Assembly: GCA_020048595.1 (NCBI GenBank)
Contig: JAIFMH010000069.1
Coordinates: 1-9,396 of the forward strand
DNA from: Bacteroidota bacterium
GTDB lineage: Bacteria; Bacteroidota; Bacteroidia; Bacteroidales; UBA4417
Direction: 5' to 3'
DNA: 9,396 bases
Shown in pieces: positions 1 to 5,440 of the stretch. The translations under genes and the position numbers were made by a program. Position 1 is the stretch's first letter. Each line of letters starts with the position of its first letter. The notes beneath the pieces are model-generated. The model did no database searches. It was not told where the DNA came from and worked only from the letters and a program-made list of their open reading frames with translations.

Positions 1-522
1 AATGCTGAAAACTTTAATGCTTTCCTTTCAGGTAATTATCCTCCGCTGGCGGAAGTTGGAGTGCATATCAGGTACAATACAGAGATGATACTGAAGCCCG
101 GTAATCAAGGACTTAAAGTGAATAAACAGCTGGATAACAGTGTGATAATACTTAAGCTTTTCCCGGGTATTGCTGAAATTGTTGTAAAAAACGCATTGAA
201 CATCATCGGGCTTAAAGGTGTTATCCTCGAAACATATGGTGCCGGAAACGCGCCTACCGATGATTGGTTTATTGACGCTCTAACTCAAGCTATACAAAAA
301 GGAATAATCATTTATAATGTTACTCAGTGCAAAGGCGGTGCTGTTGATATGGGTAAATACGAAACCAGCATGCAACTTGGCCTCATTGGAGTTATAGGTG
401 GTTCGGATATTACAACCGAATCGGCAATCGCTAAAATGATGTACCTCCTGGGACAAGGTTATACGGGAAATGAACTAAAAAAACTGCTGCAGCTGCCTTT
501 ACGCGGAGAACTGACAGCTTAA
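1..522 (+). CDS. ansA: Type I L-asparaginase, C-terminal part (5' end outside window)
   Basis: The reading frame is open from the first base to the TAA at 520-522, giving the last 173 residues of a protein that is usually about 340-350 residues long. Type I asparaginases are cytoplasmic and hydrolyse L-asparagine to aspartate and ammonia. Visible family signatures are NYPPLAEVGVHIRYN (residues 13-27), the LETYGAGNAP block near residue 76, a QCKGGAVDMGKYETS segment near residue 114, and the GGSDITTESAIAKMMYLLGQ helix near residue 133. The two catalytic Thr regions and the Lys/Asp pair lie in the missing N-terminal half, so activity cannot be judged. A GTG at 61 is an internal Val codon, not the start, because conserved sequence continues upstream of it. 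No clear terminator follows. The gene appears unrelated to the acyl-CoA cluster downstream. Confidence 0.93.
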   Translation, partial: NAENFNAFLSGNYPPLAEVGVHIRYNTEMILKPGNQGLKVNKQLDNSVIILKLFPGIAEIVVKNALNIIGLKGVILETYGAGNAPTDDWFIDALTQAIQKGIIIYNVTQCKGGAVDMGKYETSMQLGLIGVIGGSDITTESAIAKMMYLLGQGYTGNELKKLLQLPLRGELTA

Positions 523-765
523 ACATGATTAATATAAAGGTATAGAAATTTAAACCTTGGAAAAAGCGTCTCGGATTTCTTTTTGGCAGATACTACCAAA
601 TGGGACAGATCAGATTCAATTTGAAAAAGATAGGCTGAATTCTGTTAATAAGTATTTTGCAATTCGCTGTTTATCTTTGCATTATAAATTGTGGCAACAT
701 TATTGTATATGTATTATCGTATTTAACTATTTTAATTTTATTTACTCACTTAACTAATTACAGCC
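523..765. other. AT-rich intergenic stretch with one promoter-like box
   Basis: This gap separates the asparaginase from the small ORF at 766. A TTG-initiated frame of 66 codons (557-757) crosses it, but its composition (Tyr, Phe, Cys and Ile rich, with no recognisable motif) looks like translated AT-rich spacer. The only element I would defend is the TATCTTTG box listed separately. I see no RNA gene or strong hairpin here. Confidence 0.6.
656..679 (+). promoter_or_regulatory. Candidate Bacteroidota sigma-A-type promoter
   Basis: TATCTTTG at 672-679 matches the Bacteroidota -7 consensus TAnnTTTG exactly. A TTTG at 656-659 could serve as the -33 element, but only 12 nt separate the two, whereas about 17-23 nt is usual, so the -33 part is weak. 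Transcription would start near 685 and run through the ORF at 766 to the terminator at 1105-1142. Confidence 0.4.
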
Positions 766-1032
766 TTGGAAACAACTACTTTATTAAACCGTCAGATTGA
801 CATGCGTACTCAGGTTGCCCGCAGTAAAGGCACCGAATGGATGGTAACCAGTTATAATGCATGGCAGCAGCGTTCTCCCCTGGATAACATGCCGAAAAAA
901 AATCCCTCTTCTATATTGCGTGTAGTAAGCAGGTTGTCTCAAAAAGAGAGCCAGATACATGGCCTTATCGCACTTTCATTCAAATCGATATTATTGATTC
1001 TAGGAATTATATTATCGGTTAAAAGCAGGTAA
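766..1032 (+). CDS. Doubtful small protein with C-terminal hydrophobic segment
   Basis: This is an 88-codon frame opening with TTG (an ATG alternative lies at 802, giving 76 residues) and closing with TAA at 1030-1032. I do not recognise it. The N-terminal two thirds are polar and basic, containing RTQVARSKGTEWMVTSYNAW and then PKKNPSS. The last 20-25 residues (LIALSFKSILLILGIILSV) could form one membrane helix ending in the basic tail KSR. In its favour are the promoter-like box about 90 nt upstream and the intrinsic terminator about 70 nt downstream, which together frame a transcript. Against it are the rare start codon, the absence of a ribosome binding site, and an in-frame stop 12 nt upstream of the TTG. 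It could also be the remnant of a longer gene, or the transcript could be non-coding. Confidence 0.35.
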   Translation: METTTLLNRQIDMRTQVARSKGTEWMVTSYNAWQQRSPLDNMPKKNPSSILRVVSRLSQKESQIHGLIALSFKSILLILGIILSVKSR

Positions 1033-1104
1033 CTTCAACCACAGAAAAATTAAATCAACAGAACTTTTTACCCGCTTTTAGTGGAAGAGTTAGTTAATTA
1101 ATGC

Positions 1105-1142
1105 AGGTGATATGGCGACAAACTAGCCAGTCACCTTTTTTT
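1105..1142 (+). terminator. Rho-independent terminator
   Basis: AGGTGA at 1105-1110 pairs with TCACCT at 1131-1136, and GGC at 1114-1116 pairs with GCC at 1126-1128. A small internal loop (TAT opposite AG) separates the two stems and the apical loop has 9 nt. A T-run at 1136-1142 follows directly. There is no A-run on the far side, so it acts on + strand transcription only. It lies 73 nt past the stop of the small ORF and closes a short transcription unit before the acyl-CoA cluster. Confidence 0.75.
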
Positions 1143-1556
1143 ATGCAATCGTGACAAACGTTTCGTATATCGTCCAATGGTAAATCAGGTGTATCTGAAA
1201 CCATAGTAAGTTCCTTTTTAGATTTTGATAGTCATAACCAGGGCAGAGTACTTACTAACAGAATACCCAAATGCCTTTTGTTTATTTTGACCGAACCAAT
1301 TCCGATATACCTGCGTATATAAAAACTTCGTATTCAGTATTAGTTTCATTTAATTTCACTGGCCCGGTTTTTCTGTATAAATCTATTATTAATGGTCCAT
1401 GATATTCCAAAACATTATATTTTACTTATAATAAGCGTCTTAACTAATATTAGTTTTATGTTTGAGCATTTCTGTCAACCCTGAATTATTATATATCGGT
1501 TGGATTCTACATTCGGAATAATGTTCCTTCGTGGAAAATATTGCAAATCAACCCTT
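1143..1556. other. Long non-coding leader region upstream of the thiolase
   Basis: These 414 nt between the terminator and the thiolase ATG show no convincing gene on either strand. The first 300 nt are AT-rich without obvious structure. The end nearest the thiolase carries a perfect palindrome and a TATGTTTG box, listed separately. I saw no riboswitch fold I could name. The length leaves room for regulation of the cluster. Confidence 0.55.
1442..1464 (+). promoter_or_regulatory. Candidate promoter with overlapping palindromic operator
   Basis: AACTAATATTAGTT at 1442-1455 is a perfect 14-bp palindrome. One base later comes TATGTTTG (1457-1464), an exact TAnnTTTG -7 box. A dimeric repressor bound to the palindrome would cover the -33/-7 spacer. 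No TTTG or TTG lies at a suitable -33 position, so the promoter may be weak or activator-dependent. The predicted start near 1470 leaves a leader of about 85 nt before the thiolase ATG. Confidence 0.4.
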
Positions 1557-2741
1557 ATGAAAGAAGTAGTTATAGTATCAGCAGTCCGGACAGCCATTGG
1601 AAACTTTGGCGGTTCATTGGCAAGTTTATCAGCAACTGAATTAGGCGTTATTGCTGCAAAAGAAGCAATAAAACGAGCCGGTATCAATCCTGAAGAAATT
1701 TCGGAAACCATCATCGGCAATATTCTTTCTGCTGGTCTGGGCCAGAATGTTAGCCGGCAAATTGCTGTTAAAGCAGGCGTTCCTGATACAAAACCAGCCA
1801 TGACAATAAACAAATTATGTGGCTCTGGATTGCGGGCTGTCTCAATGGCAGCACAGTTTATTATGCTTGGCGATGCAGATGTGGTACTTGCCGGCGGAAC
1901 CGAAAGCATGTCGAATGCACCTTATTTGTTGCCTCAAGGTCGCAATGGGTTTCGTATGGGTCACGGCCAGGTAATGGATAGCATGATCCTGGATGGACTT
2001 ACCGATTCATTTAACAACTACCACATGGGAATTACAGCCGAAAATATCGCTGAACGCTGGAACATCAGCCGCGAAGATCAGGATATGTTTGCGCTCGAAA
2101 GCCAGAGACGTGCCGAAACCGCGCAGTCTACCGGCCGTTTCTCAGATGAAATTGTACCTGTTAGCATCCCGCAGCGAAAAGGTGATCCGATTATTTTTGA
2201 TACTGATGAATTCCCGAAACATGGACTTAAACTGGAGAAATTAGCCGCACTGAAACCTGCCTTTAAAAAAGATGGAACTGTAACAGCCGGCAATGCTTCA
2301 GGTATTAATGACGGAGCCTGCATGCTTATCATTATGTCAGCCGATAAAGCTGCTGAACTGGGAATAAAACCACTTGCACGAATTCTTTCTTACGGCAATG
2401 CCGCGCTTGATCCTGCCATTATGGGCTACGGACCGGTTCCTGCAACACAAGCTGCACTGAAAAAAGCCGGACTAACAATCGATGATATTGATCTTGTTGA
2501 AGCCAACGAAGCCTTTGCAGCACAATCCTTAGCCGTTGCCCGTGATCTGAAACTTGATCCGCAAAAAGTAAATGTAAACGGCGGTGCCATTGCACTCGGC
2601 CACCCGATTGGTGCATCAGGAGCAAGAATCCTGACCTCTCTAATTTATGAAATGAAACGGCGTAATTCGGATAAAGGACTTGCCACACTTTGTATCGGGG
2701 GCGGACAGGGAACGGCTTTGATTATTGAGAATATCAGATAG
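1557..2741 (+). CDS. atoB: Acetyl-CoA C-acetyltransferase (acetoacetyl-CoA thiolase)
   Basis: This 394-residue protein catalyses the reversible thiolysis of acetoacetyl-CoA to two acetyl-CoA in the cytoplasm. The whole catalytic set is present: nucleophile Cys88 in NKLCGSGLRAV, the NEAF motif with Asn317, His349 in GGAIALGHPIGASG, and acid/base Cys379 in LCIGGGQGTA. The segment YHMGITAENIAERWNISRED (155-174) is typical of the short-chain biosynthetic or AtoB/PhaA-type thiolases rather than long-chain FadA. The frame extends upstream to a TTG at 1500, but the ATG at 1557 gives the family's usual N-terminus (MKEVVIVSAVRTAIG) and length, so I chose it. It is the first gene of the co-directional cluster. 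With the dehydrogenase it recalls a phaA-phaB pair, and with the CoA-transferase it recalls acetoacetate utilisation; the context favours the latter. Confidence 0.95.
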   Translation: MKEVVIVSAVRTAIGNFGGSLASLSATELGVIAAKEAIKRAGINPEEISETIIGNILSAGLGQNVSRQIAVKAGVPDTKPAMTINKLCGSGLRAVSMAAQFIMLGDADVVLAGGTESMSNAPYLLPQGRNGFRMGHGQVMDSMILDGLTDSFNNYHMGITAENIAERWNISREDQDMFALESQRRAETAQSTGRFSDEIVPVSIPQRKGDPIIFDTDEFPKHGLKLEKLAALKPAFKKDGTVTAGNASGINDGACMLIIMSADKAAELGIKPLARILSYGNAALDPAIMGYGPVPATQAALKKAGLTIDDIDLVEANEAFAAQSLAVARDLKLDPQKVNVNGGAIALGHPIGASGARILTSLIYEMKRRNSDKGLATLCIGGGQGTALIIENIR

Positions 2742-2746
2742 AAAAG

Positions 2747-2938
2747 GGTTGGGAGTCGGAAGACGGAAGTAGGGAGTAGTGAGTAAAGAGTAAGAAGTAG
2801 AAAAACAGAAGTTTTATGGTAAAAGTGCACTTCTAATTTAAGAAATGGATTTGTGTCTTGTCCTCAAATGATGAAAAACAAAAAATAAAGGATATTCTCG
2901 GGATCAAACTTCTGACTTCAGGCTTCTGGCTCCCGACC
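2747..2938. repeat. Intergenic element A: inverted arrays of 7-bp units around an AT-rich core
   Basis: The left arm (2751-2799) splits into seven consecutive 7-bp units without gaps: GGGAGTC, GGAAGAC, GGAAGTA, GGGAGTA, GTGAGTA, AAGAGTA, AGAAGTA. The right arm (2911-2938), read on the - strand after GGTC, gives GGGAGCC, AGAAGCC, TGAAGTC and then AGAAGT. Both outer edges therefore start GGTTGGGAG or GGTCGGGAG, and the arms face each other as an imperfect inverted repeat around a core of about 108 nt. The element begins 5 nt after the thiolase stop and ends 34 nt before the dehydrogenase ATG, so it nearly fills the gap. I see no ORF in it. Confidence 0.75.
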
Positions 2939-2972
2939 AAACATTAACTAACAACACTTACAAAAACAAACC

Positions 2973-3716
2973 ATGAAAAGACTTGAAAGTAAAGTAGCCG
3001 TTATTACCGGAGGAGCCGACGGATTAGGCCGCGCTGCCGCATTAAAATTTGCTGCAGAAGGTGCCCAGGTTATCATCTGGGACATGAACGAAGAAAAAGC
3101 TCGTCTTACTGTTTCCGAAATCGAAGCCGAAGGCGGAAAAGCTTTTTTTGCCAAAGTGAATACAGCTTCTTATTATGAAGTGGATGTTGCAACGCAGGAA
3201 GCCGTTGGTCGGTTTGGCCGGATTGATATCCTGATCAATAATGCCGGTATAACCCGCGATGCTTCCATCAAAAAAATGACTCCCGAAATGTGGCAACAGG
3301 TTATTGATGTGAATCTTACCGGCGTTTTTAATTGCGCAAAATGCATAAGTGCCGGCATGGTCGAAAAAGGATATGGCCGTATCATAAATACTTCGTCGGT
3401 TGTGGCTTTATATGGTAATTTTGGTCAGTCGAATTACGTTGCTACCAAAGCTGGTGTAATTGGATTAACAAAAACCCTGGCCCGTGAATTAGGTCGCAAA
3501 GGCGTTACCGTAAATGCGGTTGCTCCCGGATTTATTGCAACTGAAATGGTTAAAAAAATGCCCGAAAACGTTCTGAAATCAATGGAAGAAAAAGTTCCTC
3601 TCGGTCGCCTGGGCACACCTGAAGAAATTGCTTCGGTTTACTTATTCCTTTCAAGCGACGAAGCTTCGTACATCAATGGGGCGACAATCAGCGTGGATGG
3701 GGGAATTACAATTTAA
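2973..3716 (+). CDS. Short-chain dehydrogenase/reductase acting on a 3-hydroxyacyl or 3-hydroxy acid substrate
   Basis: This is a classical SDR of 247 residues with a Rossmann fold, related to FabG (3-oxoacyl-ACP reductase) and PhaB (acetoacetyl-CoA reductase). Visible are the dinucleotide loop TGGADGLG (12-19), NNAG (89-92), Asn114 in VNLTG, Ser142, the YxxxK pair Tyr155/Lys159, and PGFIATEM (185-192). The second strand ends IIWD, placing an acidic Asp37 where NADPH-dependent members usually have a small or basic residue. That predicts preference for NAD(H), which suits an oxidative, catabolic role better than fatty acid synthesis. Substrates to consider are 3-hydroxybutyrate, 3-hydroxybutyryl-CoA or another 3-hydroxy acid; sequence alone does not decide between them. 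It is flanked on both sides by heptamer repeat elements. The start has no Shine-Dalgarno sequence but gives the expected N-terminus. Confidence 0.9.
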   Translation: MKRLESKVAVITGGADGLGRAAALKFAAEGAQVIIWDMNEEKARLTVSEIEAEGGKAFFAKVNTASYYEVDVATQEAVGRFGRIDILINNAGITRDASIKKMTPEMWQQVIDVNLTGVFNCAKCISAGMVEKGYGRIINTSSVVALYGNFGQSNYVATKAGVIGLTKTLARELGRKGVTVNAVAPGFIATEMVKKMPENVLKSMEEKVPLGRLGTPEEIASVYLFLSSDEASYINGATISVDGGITI

Positions 3717-3719
3717 AAT

Positions 3720-3816
3720 GGTTCCGGGTGCCAGGTGCCGGATGCCGGATTGTCCTTCATTATACCTTTACATTTGAAATTCTGCCTCTGGCACTCGGCA
3801 CAAGGAACACGGAACC
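3720..3816. repeat. Intergenic element B: inverted arrays of 7-bp units around a short AT-rich core
   Basis: The left arm (3720-3747) is four gapless heptamers: GGTTCCG, GGTGCCA, GGTGCCG, GATGCCG. The right arm (3782-3816), read on the - strand, is five: GGTTCCG, TGTTCCT, TGTGCCG, AGTGCCA, GAGGCAG. Both arms begin at their outer edge with the identical unit GGTTCCG and run toward each other over a core of 34 nt. The element starts 3 nt after the dehydrogenase stop and ends 47 nt before the symporter ATG. Its design matches element A (same period, inward-facing arms, AT-rich core), but the heptamer sequence is different. Confidence 0.75.
3750..3776 (+). promoter_or_regulatory. Candidate promoter in the core of element B
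   Basis: TACATTTG at 3769-3776 is an exact TAnnTTTG -7 box, and a TTG at 3750-3752 lies 16 nt upstream, close to the usual 17-23 nt. If used, it would start transcription near 3783, within the right heptamer arm, and drive the symporter and CoA-transferase pair. One exact box in AT-rich DNA can arise by chance. Confidence 0.35.
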
Positions 3817-3863
3817 GAACTCACTTTTACTTTAAATCCTAACACAACTTACCAATCCCCAAT

Positions 3864-5438
3864 ATGGCCTCAATACAACAAGTAACCGGTGGATGGATAC
3901 TGATAGCGCTTTATGCTGCGGCTATCCTCTTTTTCGTAATCCGCGGAGCAATGCGCACCAAAAATATGAGTGATTACGCGGTGGGAAATTTCAATTTTTC
4001 TCCTTTGTTCGTAGGTCTTTCGCTGGCTGCTGCTATGACCAGCGCTGCTACTTTTGTTATAAATCCGGGGCTAATAGCTGCTTACGGTTTAAGCGGTGTG
4101 CTTTCGTTTGGAATAGTTTTTCCAATTGCTTCGCTGGTATCACTCGTAGTGCTGACAAAGAGTTTTCGCCGCCATGGCACTAATGTGAAAGCACTCACCT
4201 TAGCAAGTTGGATCGGAACCCGGTACAACAGCAAAGGATATGCTTTATTTATTGGATTTCTCTCTGTTTTACTTCTCACTTTTATTGTGCTGATACTGGT
4301 TGCCATTACTAAAGTTTTAAGCCAGGCCTTAAATATCAGCGAGATATGGATGCTGTTTTTTGTCGTCGCTTTTGTATTTGGCTATATGATGTTCGGCGGT
4401 GCCAATTCAATGGTATACACCAATACCATGCAAGCCCTCGTAATGGTCATAGTTGCTGTTGTACTTATTTCATCCGGATATCCTTATCTGAAAGACGGGT
4501 TGTTTTCCTTTTTCGATAAACTCGCCGCCATTAGCCCTGATCTTGTAAAACCCACTAATCCGGCCAGTCCATTGTTCCGCGATCTTTTTGAAATTATTGT
4601 AGCGCAGATGATTGTAGGAGTAGCCGTAGTTTGCCAACCTCATATTATTACCAAATCCTTACTTCTCAAAAAGGAAAGTGATGTTAACAAATACCTCGTT
4701 TCGGCAATCGTAATCCAGATTTTATTTTATTCTGTGGTTTTCACAGGTTTGTATGCCCGCCTTACATTCCCCGACCTTACCGCAAATGGAAAACCGCTTG
4801 GAATTGATGGCGTAATTCCTGCTTATGTAGTTAAAATATTTTCGGAGGGATGGGTTGCAATCTCCATCGGATTAATTGTAGTCCTGGGATTGGTAAGCGC
4901 TGGCTTGTCAACCATCGAAGGATTGATTCAGAGTTTGAGCACAACCATTACTTCGGACATTATCAAACCGTTGTTCGGGAAACATATAACCAATGATCGC
5001 AATTACATTCTTATTAATCGTTTGGTAATTGTAGGTATGGCGATAGTTTCGTTTCTTGCTGCCCGCTCCCAACTGCTGCATCCTAACCTGAGCGTGGCTA
5101 TTTTTGCACAAAACGGCGTGTATTCCTTCTTTTCAATAGCTTTTGTACCAATAGTCTTCGGCATATTCTATAAAAGCACTTCGCGCAATACGGCATTAAC
5201 CGGCTCACTTACCGCCCTTATTGTCTATTTCATGGTTTACTATATATTCCCATGGCTCATACAAACTGCGGGTGTCAGTATAGGATTCTTTGATAAATAT
5301 TTTACTGGTAAAGTTCAAAACCCGGCTATTGCAGCTGCCAGTGCCATAGTGGTTTCGGTGCTGGTAAGCCTTGTATCATATTATTATTTCAGAAAATCAA
5401 ATGCCGAAAAGCTAAATTTGTCAAAAAACATTGCCTGA
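3864..5438 (+). CDS. Sodium:solute symporter (SSS family), probable small carboxylate importer
   Basis: This integral inner-membrane protein of 524 residues has about 13 hydrophobic segments (roughly 10-27, 45-70, 76-98, 128-150, 160-178, 187-205, 240-258, 277-298, 330-352, 383-400, 412-434, 445-465, 487-508), the usual SSS topology. SSS proteins import solutes with Na+. Typical motifs are the QPHIITKSLLLKK block at 258-270, also seen in monocarboxylate and pantothenate-type members, and SAGLSTIEGLIQSLSTTITS (345-364), where the Ser/Thr residues correspond to the helix that helps bind Na+. The exact substrate cannot be read from sequence. The CoA-transferase starts 2 nt after its stop codon and a thiolase is in the same cluster, which points to a short-chain carboxylate, hydroxy acid or keto acid. 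No Shine-Dalgarno sequence is evident. Confidence 0.9.
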   Translation: MASIQQVTGGWILIALYAAAILFFVIRGAMRTKNMSDYAVGNFNFSPLFVGLSLAAAMTSAATFVINPGLIAAYGLSGVLSFGIVFPIASLVSLVVLTKSFRRHGTNVKALTLASWIGTRYNSKGYALFIGFLSVLLLTFIVLILVAITKVLSQALNISEIWMLFFVVAFVFGYMMFGGANSMVYTNTMQALVMVIVAVVLISSGYPYLKDGLFSFFDKLAAISPDLVKPTNPASPLFRDLFEIIVAQMIVGVAVVCQPHIITKSLLLKKESDVNKYLVSAIVIQILFYSVVFTGLYARLTFPDLTANGKPLGIDGVIPAYVVKIFSEGWVAISIGLIVVLGLVSAGLSTIEGLIQSLSTTITSDIIKPLFGKHITNDRNYILINRLVIVGMAIVSFLAARSQLLHPNLSVAIFAQNGVYSFFSIAFVPIVFGIFYKSTSRNTALTGSLTALIVYFMVYYIFPWLIQTAGVSIGFFDKYFTGKVQNPAIAAASAIVVSVLVSLVSYYYFRKSNAEKLNLSKNIA

Positions 5439-5440
5439 TC

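Noticed and set aside
557..757. 66-codon TTG-start frame after the asparaginase
   Set aside because: Aromatic, Cys and Ile-rich translation of AT-rich spacer without motifs. It also overlaps the promoter-like box at 672-679.
1094..1204. 36-codon ATG frame on the - strand with several Cys residues
   Set aside because: Very short, overlaps the terminator stem, and shows no supporting promoter or homology. Cys spacing alone is not evidence.
1500..1556. Upstream TTG start giving a 413-residue thiolase
   Set aside because: The extra 19 residues are not part of the thiolase fold. The ATG at 1557 gives the typical MKEVVIVSAVRT start and 394-residue length.
1475..1909. 144-codon - strand frame opposite the thiolase
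   Set aside because: Antisense shadow of conserved thiolase sequence, with low-complexity Ser/Pro/Ala/Ile composition and no motif.
2751..2938. Heptamer arrays as a CRISPR array
   Set aside because: Units are 7 bp, contiguous and degenerate, without unique spacers of about 30 bp, and no cas genes are present.
1557..3716. Thiolase plus SDR as a PHB synthesis operon
   Set aside because: No PHA synthase, phasin or PhaR is nearby, and the NAD-type Asp37 with adjacent CoA-transferase and importer fits degradation better. It is not fully excluded.
2747..3816. Elements A and B as simple Rho-independent terminators
   Set aside because: The arms are long and imperfect, with cores of 34 to 108 nt and no T-run after the right arm.
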